Below, piece by piece: positions 9,880 through 17,946 of a stretch of 64,000 nt of DNA (its first letter is position 1; every line of letters starts with the position of its first letter). A program made the position numbers and the translations under genes. Below the pieces are notes generated by a model. The model had not been told where the DNA came from, searched no databases, and saw only the letters and a list, made by a program, of their open reading frames with translations. The stretch lies in NCBI GenBank assembly GCA_946414465.1, contig CAMKOP010000001.1, forward strand, positions 1-64,000, read 5' to 3'. Source of the DNA: an uncultured Candidatus Saccharibacteria bacterium. GTDB lineage: Bacteria > Patescibacteriota > Saccharimonadia > Saccharimonadales > Saccharimonadaceae.

Positions 9880-10165
9880 CGCAACCATGATCCGCCTTTC
9901 CCTCTTTGACCGCTTCACGCTAGGGTGAAGCACGTCCTTAGTAGCTGTTTCTTTCATTCTTGTTTATGGATTAGAAGGTGCTAATGAAAGATTTTCTACT
10001 GCGCTCTACGCTGTTTGGTTTCCTGACTTTCGTCAGTTAACCTTTTGGCGGAGCTCTAGGTAATTCCTATGTTGTAATTTATGGCTAGAAATTACCTTTT
10101 CGCCCGCCAAAGATTACGTTTTGAACTTTTTCATGTTGTTAATTTACCTTTTATTTTAAGTTTTT
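9880..10165 (-). ncRNA. Candidate structured RNA, class unknown
   Basis: No ORF fits this stretch, but the minus strand holds dense structure. A long stem (TTTGGCGG/CCGCCAAA) encloses GGTAATT/AATTACC. Next comes CTGAC-GAAA-GTCAG with a GNRA tetraloop inside GGTT/AACC. Then an 8-bp pair CTTTCATT/AATGAAAG with outer pairing GTAG/CTAC, and GCTTCAC/GTGAAGC. GNRA loops form only on the minus strand, hence the strand call. It does not match tmRNA, RNase P, SRP or 6S as I know them. Ends are approximate. 10166-10314 is AT-rich with nothing recognised. Confidence 0.45.
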
Positions 10166-10314
10166 GTTTAGTCTCGCGACTACCTTTAACATAACATAAG
10201 TTTTATAAAAAATCAATGGATTTGTTCAATTTTATTGATGTAAAATTTACATTTTGCACCCTATTCTTCCCCTGTTCTAATTTGTTATTCATTTTGTTGT
10301 AATATTTACAACAA

Positions 10315-10486
10315 TATAGAAAAGTAACCCTCCTTCGTTCGCGCTTCGCTCGCGTCAAATGGTTTTTGACATTTTTCTAAACGGATTTTTTCGCTACACC
10401 CACCACCCTCGCTCAAAAATTCTAAAAAATATCAAAAACCATCTGGCTCGCTTAATGCTCACTCAGGAGGATTACTTTTTCTTATA
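10315..10486. repeat. Palindromic element E, A/B-type ends with a different core
   Basis: The ends are TTCGTTCGCGCTTCGCTCGCG on the left and GCTTAATGCTCACTC on the right, as in families A and B. The core (about 10357-10445) is unrelated to both, with the pairing AAATGGTTTTTGA against TCAAAAACCAT. Locus-specific outer arms 10315-10333 and 10466-10486 are complementary with two single-base gaps (GAAAAGTAACCCTCC against GGAGGATTACTTTTTC). No gene lies within 450 bp on the left or 110 bp on the right. Confidence 0.75.
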
Positions 10487-10494
10487 CTTACTTA

Positions 10495-10560
10495 GAAAAT
10501 AATTCAGTTTTGACATGAGTAAGCATTGAGCAAACCCAGGAATGAAAAATTGAATTGTTT
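10495..10560. repeat. Solo half of an A-type palindromic element
   Basis: GAGTAAGCATTGAGCAAACCC followed by AGGAATGAAAAATTGAAT is the reverse complement of the right end of family A (ATTCTTGGGCTTGCTCAATGCTC) with substitutions. No matching left end is present. Short arms AATTCA/TGAATT flank it. It looks like a decayed or partial copy directly next to element E and 45 bp upstream of tmRNA. Confidence 0.55.
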
Positions 10561-10604
10561 ACTGTTGTAATTTGTAAGAAGTTATGGTAAAATTAACAAC
10601 AGTT

Positions 10605-10957
10605 GGGGCTGACAAAGCTTAGACGGGATATTAACAGTTACAAGGCGTACCGATTGAATACCGTAAGTATTAATAAGTGCTAAAAACACGAAAACTGCGC
10701 ATGTTGCTTACATGCCAGCTTATGCCTAATTATCTATAGGCTGGTTTCGATCTGAGGTTCCGTAGGGTCGGAATTATCATACGACGGGAATATGATCGTT
10801 TGAGTGGCGAAAAATGATATGAAAATAAGCCATGGCATTTGCTAGTTTCGTTTTCTGCAGCTAACAATATAAGCCGAAATAAAACAGAAGACTATGTACG
10901 TAGAATTGTAACCATGTGATGTTTCGGACCCGGAGGCAGTATCCGGCAGCTCCACCA
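10605..10957 (+). ncRNA. ssrA: tmRNA
   Basis: One-piece tmRNA, about 353 nt. It starts GGGGCTGACAAAGC and ends in a tRNA-like T-arm and acceptor with encoded CCA (10955-10957). The tag reading frame starts at the resume codon GCT (10679-10681) and reads AKNTKTAHVAYMPAYA before TAA (10727-10729). The C-terminal AYA is hydrophobic, as expected for a degradation tag. tmRNA with SmpB rescues ribosomes stalled on non-stop mRNA. A terminator follows 16 nt later. Confidence 0.95.
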
Positions 10958-10972
10958 AATTTTGTATTTAAA

Positions 10973-10994
10973 TCCGCCATATTGGCGGTTTTTT
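10973..10994 (+). terminator. ssrA: Terminator of tmRNA
   Basis: CCGCCA/TGGCGG stem with a 3-nt loop followed by TTTTTT, starting 16 nt after the tmRNA CCA end. Confidence 0.85.
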
Positions 10995-11045
10995 ATTTAC
11001 ATAATTTCCTTGTTTTAGTGCATAATTTATGGATCAAAACTATAG

Positions 11046-11082
11046 AAAAAGACCGGTAACTGCGAGGAAAACCGGTCTTTTT
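11046..11082. terminator. Bidirectional terminator-like hairpin
   Basis: A perfect 12-bp stem AAAAAGACCGGT/ACCGGTCTTTTT with a 13-nt loop. The A-tract and T-tract allow termination in either direction. Its transcript is not obvious; it lies 90 nt after tmRNA. Confidence 0.7.
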
Positions 11083-11419
11083 GTAGAGTGTGGAGTTATT
11101 TTGGCTAAATTTTTGTTTTGACCTTTTGAATAATTTTTTTATTCAAAAGCTACCCCTATTATAGCGTCTAAAAACGCTCATGTCAATAGATTTTTTGGAC
11201 TTTTTTGAACAATTTTTGTATTTTTTTCGTGGAGTTTTCCACAAGCATTTTTTGAATAAAAAGCTTGTCTCTTTTTGTAAGGATAACTGAAAGTTTTGGC
11301 ACGAAGTATTGAATATTTAATTTTTGAATTTTGGTAAAATCTGTGGCTAAATGTTCAACAAATCATATGAAAAATGGTGGGGGGTTGTAATATTTCTGGC
11401 GTCATGATATGAGCAATCC
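11083..11419. other. Gene-free AT-rich stretch before comM
   Basis: No ORF of note. It contains a perfect 11-bp hairpin CTTTTGAATAA/TTATTCAAAAG (11123-11149) and a single TTTTCCACA, one base from a DnaA box. One such near match is not enough to suggest an origin. A promoter for the next gene is not clear. Confidence 0.5.
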
Positions 11420-12925
11420 ATGATAAGTAACATACATTCAATGGTTCCCTACGGCTTTGAAGGCAAGCTGGTCGAAGTCGAGGGTGATATGAATAGGGGG
11501 TTACCGGCTTTTAACATTGTGGGCATGGCAAATAAAACAATTAATGAGGCGAAGGAGCGAGTGAGAAGTGCAATTGTTAATTCTGAGTTCTCTTTTCCTG
11601 ATAAAAAAGTGACGATAAATCTGGCTCCGGCGGAATTACCGAAAGACGGGGCGTATTTAGATCTACCTATTGCGCTGTCGATTTTGGTGCTTTCTGGGCA
11701 ACTGATAAAGAGCGACGTAGCAAATAAGGCTTTTGTGGGTGAATTGTCCTTAAACGGCGAAATAAAGCCTATTAAAGGCATAATTAATATCATCGAGATA
11801 GCCAAGAGAGCTGGATATCGCGAAATTTATATCCCAATTAAGAATCTTGCTCAGGCGTCGCTTTTAAATGGGATTGATGTTTATGGGGTAGAGTCGCTCC
11901 AGAACCTGTATTTAGTTCTAAAAGGGCAAGCGTCACCTCGTCAAGCGGATACGAATCTAAGTGGATTTAAGACTGATTATGACTTGAATGGACCGATCAT
12001 AGACCATGTACGAGGCCAAAAACTAGCCAAAAGAGCGATGGAGATAGCGGTAGCTGGACATCATAATATCTTGATTTCGGGGCCGCCTGGAGCTGGTAAA
12101 ACTTTACTAGCTAAAGCCAGTGCGAGTCTTTTGCCAGATTTGACCCCTGATGAAATGGTAGAAATCACCAAGATTTATTCCTTGGCTGGCCTGGCTACAG
12201 ATGATGTAGTGAGTAAAAGGCCATTTCGAAATCCGCACCATACCGCTAGCGCTACCTCTATAATAGGTGGTGCGGCTGGACCAGGTGAAATATCTTTGGC
12301 TAGCAAGGGCATATTGTTTTTGGATGAAATACCAGAGTTTCCTCGTTCAGTACTCGAGGCTTTGAGACAACCGCTTGAGGATAAAATTATTGCTATATCA
12401 AGGGCTGGACGTAAAACTACTTATCCAGCAGATTTTATGTTGGTGGCTACGATGAACCCCTGCCCTTGTGGGTATCTGGGTGACCCGACACACGAGTGTA
12501 GATGTACGGAGACGCAGATACAAAACTATCAGAAGAAACTGTCTGGGCCACTATTCGATCGGATTGACATGACAGTGACAGTTGAAAAGGTTGATAATAA
12601 GGATTTGAGAAGTGATTTACCGAAAGAAACTACTGAACACAATGTTGTAAAAAATACTATAATAGAGGCGATTGAACACCAGAAGGCGCGTTATGGGCGT
12701 GATGGAGTATTTAATAGTTCTCTTTCTTCGTTCCAAGTTTCGCAGCTTTTAAAGCTGGATTCGAAAGCAGAAGCGCTGCTTGCGAGCGCTTCGGAGCGAC
12801 TTAATTTATCTGCGCGGGCATATTTCAAAATCATCAAAGTTTCTCAAACAATTGCTGATCTCGTCGGAGAGCCGATTATCCGAGAAAATCATCTAGCTGA
12901 AGCGTTGACTTATCGGAGAAGATGA
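11420..12925 (+). CDS. comM: ComM/YifB-type Mg-chelatase-like AAA+ ATPase
   Basis: 501 residues, the usual length. An N-terminal Lon-substrate-like domain (about 1-170, with GLPAFNIVGMAN) precedes an AAA+ core: Walker A GPPGAGKT (221-228), Walker B ILFLDEIPEF, then the diagnostic NPCPCG and CRCTETQIQNYQ cysteine cluster and an FDRIDM sensor. In Vibrio and Haemophilus, ComM is a hexameric helicase that drives branch migration when transforming DNA is integrated. That role fits CPR bacteria, which depend on DNA uptake, but no other competence gene is in the window. The stop overlaps the infC start (ATGATGA type). Confidence 0.93.
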   Translation: MISNIHSMVPYGFEGKLVEVEGDMNRGLPAFNIVGMANKTINEAKERVRSAIVNSEFSFPDKKVTINLAPAELPKDGAYLDLPIALSILVLSGQLIKSDVANKAFVGELSLNGEIKPIKGIINIIEIAKRAGYREIYIPIKNLAQASLLNGIDVYGVESLQNLYLVLKGQASPRQADTNLSGFKTDYDLNGPIIDHVRGQKLAKRAMEIAVAGHHNILISGPPGAGKTLLAKASASLLPDLTPDEMVEITKIYSLAGLATDDVVSKRPFRNPHHTASATSIIGGAAGPGEISLASKGILFLDEIPEFPRSVLEALRQPLEDKIIAISRAGRKTTYPADFMLVATMNPCPCGYLGDPTHECRCTETQIQNYQKKLSGPLFDRIDMTVTVEKVDNKDLRSDLPKETTEHNVVKNTIIEAIEHQKARYGRDGVFNSSLSSFQVSQLLKLDSKAEALLASASERLNLSARAYFKIIKVSQTIADLVGEPIIRENHLAEALTYRRR

Positions 12926-13488
12926 TGTATAATGGTTATCAGTTTAATTCAAGAGAAGAAAGGACTATCATCAAAAAGCAATCACGCACTAGGTTAAACG
13001 GTGAAATTCGTTATCCGGAGGTGCGCGTTATCGGTTCTAGTGGCGAACAACTGGGCATTATGTCTAGTCGTGAGGCACAACTTCTGGCGAATGAACAAGG
13101 AGTGGATTTAGTGGAGATTGCTGCTAATGCCAACCCGCCGGTCGTGAAAATCATCGATTGGGGTAAATATCAATACCAAAAGATGAAGGAAGAGGCTAAA
13201 AATCGTAAAAAAGCTCGTGAAAAACAATCTGAGCTAAAACAGATGAAAATTGGTCTTAAGATTTCCGACAACGACCTTAACATAAAAGTCCGCAAAATGC
13301 GATCCTTCCTAGACGATGGCGACCGAGTGAAGATTATGATTATCTTCAAGGGGCGCGAAATGGCTCACAAGGAGATTGGAAATGAGCTACTCAATAAAGT
13401 TATTTCCCTACTTGGTGAAGACTTGGTTGTCGAAGGTAAGCCACAAATGAGCGGACGTAACCTATCAGTCCAGGTACGAAAAAAGTAA
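12922..13488 (+). CDS. infC: Translation initiation factor IF-3
   Basis: 188 residues in the longest form. The N-domain begins around the block NGEIRYPEVRVIGSSGEQLG, the basic linker (about 85-105) is KMKEEAKNRKKAREK-like, and the C-domain is complete (KIMIIFKGREMAH, NLSVQVRKK). IF-3 keeps 30S subunits free and checks start codons. The first 20-25 residues are longer than usual, and TATAAT lies inside the first codons (12927-12932), so an internal promoter and a later, non-AUG start (as in E. coli) are possible. It heads infC-rpmI-rplT-rpmB. Confidence 0.95.
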   Translation: MMYNGYQFNSREERTIIKKQSRTRLNGEIRYPEVRVIGSSGEQLGIMSSREAQLLANEQGVDLVEIAANANPPVVKIIDWGKYQYQKMKEEAKNRKKAREKQSELKQMKIGLKISDNDLNIKVRKMRSFLDDGDRVKIMIIFKGREMAHKEIGNELLNKVISLLGEDLVVEGKPQMSGRNLSVQVRKK

Positions 13489-13562
13489 TTTCCTACTTTC
13501 TAGGCCTACTGGTTGTACTTTCTGGGGGATAAATACTAATCATAATATAAAGGAAAACTATT

Positions 13563-13757
13563 ATGCCGAAATTAAAGACGCATAAAGGTACTGCAAAGCG
13601 TATCAAAGTGACCGGTTCTGGTAAACTAGTACGTGAACGTGCCTACGGGAATCACATTCTCGCAAAAAAATCTAAGGCCAGGAAGCGCAATATCAAATCT
13701 TCTGCTTCTATCGATGGTAAAATTGCTAAAAACGTTAAGAAAGCATTGGGGGTTTAA
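13563..13757 (+). CDS. rpmI: 50S ribosomal protein L35
   Basis: 64 residues, normal length. [20 protein letters not shown] at the N-terminus and the basic KKSKARKRN stretch are diagnostic. AAAGGA lies 7 nt before the ATG. It is followed after 2 nt by rplT. The 74-nt spacer after infC (13489-13562) could hold an L20-type control site, but I cannot draw a convincing structure. Confidence 0.97.
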   Translation: MPKLKTHKGTAKRIKVTGSGKLVRERAYGNHILAKKSKARKRNIKSSASIDGKIAKNVKKALGV

Positions 13758-13759
13758 TT

Positions 13760-14107
13760 ATGAGAGTTAAGAGAGGCGTGGCAGCACACGCAAAACACAA
13801 GAAATTGTTAAATAAGACCAAAGGGATGCAGCATTATCGCCGCCGTAGCTATCGCTTAGGTAAGCAGGGCGTAATAAAAGCTTTATCCTATAGTTATAGG
13901 GACCGCCGAAATCGCAAACGTGACCTTCGTTCCCTCTGGATTACACGTATCAATAACGCATCGCGTGAACTTGGTATCTCTTACTCACAATTGATTGCTG
14001 GAATGAAGGCCAAAGGTATCAATTTGGACCGTAAAGTTTTGGCTGATCTCGCGGTTAATAATCCTGAAGCGTTTAAAGCAATTGTTAATACGGTAAAGGA
14101 GAAATAA
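13760..14107 (+). CDS. rplT: 50S ribosomal protein L20
   Basis: 115 residues, normal length. RVKRGVAAHAKHKKLLNKTKG and YRDRRNRKRDLRSLWITRINNA are typical. L20 binds 23S rRNA early in 50S assembly and in several bacteria represses its own operon. It starts 2 nt after the rpmI stop and is tightly coupled to it. Confidence 0.97.
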   Translation: MRVKRGVAAHAKHKKLLNKTKGMQHYRRRSYRLGKQGVIKALSYSYRDRRNRKRDLRSLWITRINNASRELGISYSQLIAGMKAKGINLDRKVLADLAVNNPEAFKAIVNTVKEK

Positions 14108-14108
14108 G

Positions 14109-14333
14109 ATGGCGATTTGTGAAGTTACTGGTAAAGGCAAAATGTATGGCCATAATGTATCGTTTTCACAGAGGCATACCCGAAAGGTATTTAAGCCAAA
14201 TGTATCAAAGCGAACATTAGTTATCAACGGCCAGAAAGTAAAATGCAACGTTTCTACTTCAGCACTGCGTACTTTGAAGAAAAAAGGGTTAATTGAATCA
14301 CCAAAAGCGCGCGCTGAGAAAAAGAACAAATAA
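14109..14333 (+). CDS. rpmB: 50S ribosomal protein L28
   Basis: 74 residues. The N-terminus CEVTGKGKMYGHNVSFS and the block TRKVFKPNV are typical of L28. It starts one nucleotide after the rplT stop (TAAGATG), so L28 is joined to the infC operon, which is not its usual place. It has two cysteines but no complete four-Cys zinc site. A strong terminator follows. Confidence 0.95.
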   Translation: MAICEVTGKGKMYGHNVSFSQRHTRKVFKPNVSKRTLVINGQKVKCNVSTSALRTLKKKGLIESPKARAEKKNK

Positions 14334-14350
14334 TTAATGCTTTGAACAAC

Positions 14351-14379
14351 AAAAATCCACCCTTTTTGGGTGGATTTTT
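14351..14379. terminator. Bidirectional terminator between rpmB and RNase P RNA
   Basis: A perfect stem AAAAATCCACCC/GGGTGGATTTTT with a 5-T loop. The plus strand ends the ribosomal operon and the minus strand ends the convergent RNase P RNA. Confidence 0.9.
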
Positions 14380-14386
14380 GATAATT

Positions 14387-14715
14387 GAGCCGTCTATAAG
14401 CCGGGTTCTGTAACTCCCGCAAGCGAGAGTTGGCAATCATCTATCTTGGCACTACATTGCTATAGCACTCTAGCGGTGAGCGTGCGTCCTCGAGCAAAGG
14501 CTGATAGCACTCCTTGCAACAGGTAGGGTTTGCCGTCGCACTGTATCGCTACTGTACGCTGTGGGCTCTTACCCCACTCATTTCACCCTTACCATGAAGG
14601 CGGTATAGTTTCTGTGGTACTTTCCCTGTCTTTACAGACGGTCGCCGTTAGCGACTACCCTGCTCTATGTTGCCCGGACTTTCCTCTTTTTAAAAGCGAT
14701 TACCTTTCAGGCTCT
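14387..14715 (-). ncRNA. rnpB: RNase P RNA
   Basis: About 329 nt of bacterial type A architecture. The P1 strands GAGCC (14710-14714) and GGCTC (14387-14391) pair. The 5' conserved GAGGAAAGTCCGGGC and the 3' block ACAGAACCCGGCTTATAGACGG are both present, as is the central AGGGTGAAATGAG-type segment. TATAAT at 14721-14726 (minus) lies 6 nt before the predicted start. It is the ribozyme that matures tRNA 5' ends; the protein partner is not in the window. Confidence 0.95.
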
Positions 14716-14731
14716 TTTATATTATACCACA

Positions 14732-15643
14732 CTAGGCACCGACTTTGTCCCGACTGGTGCGACGACGTTTAGCGTTCTTTTCGATATATTCAATAATTTT
14801 TGACGCAACGTCGCGACCAGTGACTTTTTCAATGCCAAAACCAGGCGAAGCGTTTACCTCTAATACAAGTGGGCCGCGCTCGGAACGCATTAGATCGACA
14901 CCGCAAATGTGAAGGCCCATAGCTTTGGCAGCTTTTAGGGCAATCTTCTTCTCTTGAGCAGTTAATTTGACAGAGGTACCTGCGCCTCCTTGATGAAGGT
15001 TAGAACGAAAATCATCATCCAAAGATTCGCGTTGCATTGAAGCGACTACTTGGTTCCCTACTACGAACGCACGGATATCAGTACCAGCGGACTCTTTGAT
15101 AAACTCCTGCAATAAAATATTGGTGCCATCTTCGTTGTAGAGATAAAAAGCCTGAAGTGCGGATTTGGCAGCTTTTCTAGTGTCAGCGAGAATAACACCG
15201 TTGCCATGAGTGCCTTTGGCTAGCTTGATAATAACAGGGAGACCAATCTGTTCTATCAAATCGTCAATATCGGAAGTGTTACGAGAAACCAATGTTTTAG
15301 GAGTGTCCACATCGTATTTAGCAAGAATTTGAGCGGCACGTAGTTTATCGCGGGAACGAGTGATAGCCACAGAGGAAGAAGCGGTGTAGACCCCTTGCAT
15401 TTCGAATTGTCGTACTACAGCACAACCGTAGCGAGTCATAGCGTTAGAAATACGTGGCAAAATAGCGTCAAATTTTGGTAGCTTTTCGCCATCATAATAA
15501 ACATCTGGGTGTTTGTCATCTAGTGATAAATAACAATCTTTGTATTTGATTACTTCTACATTATGGCCACGTTTTTTAGCCTCTTCAACAAGCCTCTTAG
15601 TAGAATAATTACCTGGTCCGTTAGATAGAATTGCAATTTTCAT
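14732..15643 (-). CDS. rimK: RimK-type ATP-grasp glutamate ligase
   Basis: 303 residues, full length. An N-terminal preATP-grasp domain is followed by the ATP-grasp core with the ATP-binding lysines around PVIIKLAKGTHGNGV, the metal/ATP block RAFVVGNQVVASMQRES and the closing LVLEVNASPGFGIE. E. coli RimK adds glutamates to the C-terminus of ribosomal protein S6. The GTHGNGV and EVNASPG motifs fit RimK rather than D-Ala ligase. It overlaps the upstream rimB-like gene by 4 nt, matching the conserved rimB-rimK pairing. Confidence 0.92.
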   Translation of the reverse strand: MKIAILSNGPGNYSTKRLVEEAKKRGHNVEVIKYKDCYLSLDDKHPDVYYDGEKLPKFDAILPRISNAMTRYGCAVVRQFEMQGVYTASSSVAITRSRDKLRAAQILAKYDVDTPKTLVSRNTSDIDDLIEQIGLPVIIKLAKGTHGNGVILADTRKAAKSALQAFYLYNEDGTNILLQEFIKESAGTDIRAFVVGNQVVASMQRESLDDDFRSNLHQGGAGTSVKLTAQEKKIALKAAKAMGLHICGVDLMRSERGPLVLEVNASPGFGIEKVTGRDVASKIIEYIEKNAKRRRTSRDKVGA

Positions 15644-16155
15644 TTTGATTCCTTCCCTTTAATATATTTATGATGAAATATTTGTGGGTTGTTTTTTAAT
15701 TCTTGGTTTAGTTTAATGGTAGTAGTCGGTCGATGTATAGGCTTAACGCTAGCTTTTGAAGTATCCACCAAAAACTCTCCTTTTATAGTACGGCGACCAA
15801 TTAGGACTGGGAAATTATTTCTAGATCTATCAGCAAGAGTAAAAACGGTCTCAAAGTTTTTGCCATTCAATTCAAGAGGTAGTTTAACACGATACCGCAC
15901 TTGAACATCTCCATGCGATGAACGTATACTTTTGGCCCTGTAATCTGTAGTCTTGATACGCTTACCGGTAAAGAGAGGTGATTTTTTGCCAAACAATGAA
16001 AAAACTAATGTGCCGTCTGCTTCCATATTAATATCGGAAGCCCATATAGCAGATGAATCGGCTCCTGTATCAATCTTAGCTGGGATGTTTTTTATACCAG
16101 CAATTTCGACATACTCAGTAGAACCGATAATTCTTTGTGCGTTATCTGTTGTCAT
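15640..16155 (-). CDS. rimB: RimB-like retropepsin-type zinc protease
   Basis: 171 residues from the ATG at 16155, 6 nt after a TATAAT box (leaderless). It has one aspartic-protease-like DTGADSSA motif (29-36) and the family block FPVLIGRRTI. This is the Pfam Zn_protease/ATP-dependent zinc protease family; in Pseudomonas RimB acts with RimA and RimK in S6 modification. Its stop overlaps the rimK start (ATGA), so the two are translationally coupled. The upstream 5-codon extension (to 16170) is rejected because it overlaps the -10. Confidence 0.85.
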   Translation of the reverse strand: MTTDNAQRIIGSTEYVEIAGIKNIPAKIDTGADSSAIWASDINMEADGTLVFSLFGKKSPLFTGKRIKTTDYRAKSIRSSHGDVQVRYRVKLPLELNGKNFETVFTLADRSRNNFPVLIGRRTIKGEFLVDTSKASVKPIHRPTTTIKLNQELKNNPQIFHHKYIKGKESK

Positions 16156-16178
16156 GTTCTTATTATACAATATTTATG

Positions 16179-17027
16179 CTATTTTCGCAATATCTTATCG
16201 ACGGCGGCGTTGGCCTCAGAATCAGCGATAGCATTTTTACTGCGAGGAACGTGTGTGAACGAAACGGCTTCAAATTGCTGGAGTTTTTCTTGGATGTCTT
16301 TATATATCGGAGTTATATCTTGGTTCTTAATATGAAAAACACCATTTAATTGGTTAACTACCATCAAGCTATCAGAAATGAAACGACAGGTTTTGTATCC
16401 GAGCTCGATAGCCCTCTCGACCCCTTTGCGCATGGCGCAATATTCAGCTACTCGAGAAGTAGCAAAACCAATAAATTCGCCATTTTTTTCAATAATCTGT
16501 CCCTTATCGTCATGAATGCAATAGCCAATGCCAGCAGGTCCTGGGTTGCCACGTGAGGCACCATCTACATTAATAGTGACAGAATTAGCGGTGTCACGTG
16601 ATGAAATACGACCTGGAGCAGTTTTTTCTTCTTCGATCTCGATTACTGACATACTGGTTTCATTGAGATGAACATTGGAGTTTGCAAAATCTTTAACAAA
16701 TTTATATGCAGTATAGCGTTCGCGTGGAGTAGGTTTGATGTCCCCCTCTATACCGAGTTCATATATTATATATAGATTACTGAGCTGGCTGGAATCTTCG
16801 GTAGCGAGAAAAGTAATCACGTCTTTTAGTCTTAGGTCATTTGCAGTCAAACCAGTATATTCTGTGAGAGAACGAGCCATAGCTTCTTCGGGTTGTTCAC
16901 CAAATTTGATTTTCCCTGTAGGAAGTTCCCAAAAAACCGGAGACTCACTACGGCCCCGGCTGCGTTTAAAAATTAAAACCCCCTCTTCGTTTTTGATTAT
17001 TCCAACTACGCGAATTCTCTGTTTCAT
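16179..17027 (-). CDS. Nudix-RNase H fusion protein
   Basis: 282 residues in two domains. The first (1-130) has a Nudix fold with box G38-x5-E44-x7-R52, but REUxEExGU reads RSLTEYTGL, so two of the catalytic glutamates are Ser53 and Tyr57 and hydrolase activity is doubtful. The second (148-282) is RNase H-like with a complete acidic set: Asp155 (NVDGASRGNPG), Glu195, Asp219 (ISDS) and Asp269 (NAIADSEAN). It probably removes RNA from RNA-DNA hybrids, with the Nudix-like part binding a nucleotide or nucleic acid. The gene has a long leader that can pair with its ribosome-binding site. Confidence 0.85.
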   Translation of the reverse strand: MKQRIRVVGIIKNEEGVLIFKRSRGRSESPVFWELPTGKIKFGEQPEEAMARSLTEYTGLTANDLRLKDVITFLATEDSSQLSNLYIIYELGIEGDIKPTPRERYTAYKFVKDFANSNVHLNETSMSVIEIEEEKTAPGRISSRDTANSVTINVDGASRGNPGPAGIGYCIHDDKGQIIEKNGEFIGFATSRVAEYCAMRKGVERAIELGYKTCRFISDSLMVVNQLNGVFHIKNQDITPIYKDIQEKLQQFEAVSFTHVPRSKNAIADSEANAAVDKILRK

Positions 17028-17173
17028 CCCACCTCTTTATCTAGGACCCTGCCGACCTGTTTTCCCCGTAATATATACAAGGTGGGTAAAATCTTATGCG
17101 ATACGACCACGGTCGTAAGCCACGAAATCCCTATAACATGATTATTCAGGAAAATCATGCTGCCAACAGGGCT
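17028..17173 (-). promoter_or_regulatory. Long structured leader of the Nudix-RNase H gene
   Basis: TATAAT (17180-17185, minus) predicts a start near 17173 and a 146-nt leader, rare in a window where many mRNAs are leaderless. It holds a perfect palindrome TACGACCACGGTCGTA, a CATGATT/AATCATG hairpin, and CCCACCT (17080-17086) complementary to the Shine-Dalgarno AGGTGGG (17028-17034) right before the ATG. Sequestration of the ribosome-binding site is possible. No known riboswitch is recognised. Confidence 0.5.
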
Positions 17174-17235
17174 ACTTTTATTATATCACATCTTAGCTAG
17201 CATGGTATAATAATTGAAATATAATGGGAGTGAGT

Positions 17236-17946
17236 ATGAAATTTAAGGTAGAGAGTGAAATATTTGAAAAAATACCAGATTTGTATATTGGAGTTGTGGT
17301 AGCAAAAGATATAGATAACAGTAAAGAATATCCTGAGATAGACAGATTACTTGAAGAATCGATTAAATCGGCAGAAAAGAGGTTTTTGAATAAGAGAGTT
17401 AAAGAAGATGTTGATATTATTCCCTATCGCGAAGCGTTTTCTAAACTTGGCATTAACCCTAATAAGTTTCAGTGTTCTGCTGAAGCGCTATTTACAAGAA
17501 TATCCAAAGGCAAGGGTTTACCGAATATTAATCCTCTCGTAGATTTGAATAATGCAGTATCCTTAAAACATACTTTACCGATGGGAACACATGATTTATC
17601 GCAAAAAAATCATGATATAGAAATGCGATATACGCGTGCAGGTGATATATTTATGCCGATGGGTTCTGATGAAGAAGAAAAATTGGAGCCAGGTGAGGTG
17701 GTATATGTCGTCGGGAATGAAGTTAGAACGAGAAGATGGGCCTGGAGACAAGGTGAACGCGGTAAGATCACCGCGAAGACAGATTGTGTGTTTTTTCCTA
17801 TCGACGGTTTTCATGACATAAATGATGCTGAAGTTGATAAAACAGCAAAAGAACTAGCAGGGTTATTGGAAGAAATCTTTGGTTGCAAGGTTAAAACTGG
17901 ATATGTTGACAGAAATAAGCAAAACTTCGAATGGATTATTGATTAG
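17236..17946 (+). CDS. B3/4 tRNA-binding-domain protein
   Basis: 236 residues from the ATG at 17236 (GGGAGTGAG just before it; an ATG 12 nt upstream is the alternative). The whole protein matches the stand-alone B3/4 domain of phenylalanyl-tRNA synthetase beta chain (COG3382): the segment YREAFSKLGINPNKFQCSAEAL and the later NPLVDLNNAVSLKHTLPMG are typical. In PheRS this domain edits mischarged tRNA; the free-standing family has no firm role and may act in trans-editing. It is transcribed alone on the plus strand and overlaps the convergent protease gene by 4 nt. Confidence 0.82.
   Translation: MKFKVESEIFEKIPDLYIGVVVAKDIDNSKEYPEIDRLLEESIKSAEKRFLNKRVKEDVDIIPYREAFSKLGINPNKFQCSAEALFTRISKGKGLPNINPLVDLNNAVSLKHTLPMGTHDLSQKNHDIEMRYTRAGDIFMPMGSDEEEKLEPGEVVYVVGNEVRTRRWAWRQGERGKITAKTDCVFFPIDGFHDINDAEVDKTAKELAGLLEEIFGCKVKTGYVDRNKQNFEWIID

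Noticed and set aside
11230..11245. DnaA box and possible origin
   Set aside because: Only one near match (TTTTCCACA); no cluster, no dnaA or dnaN in the window.
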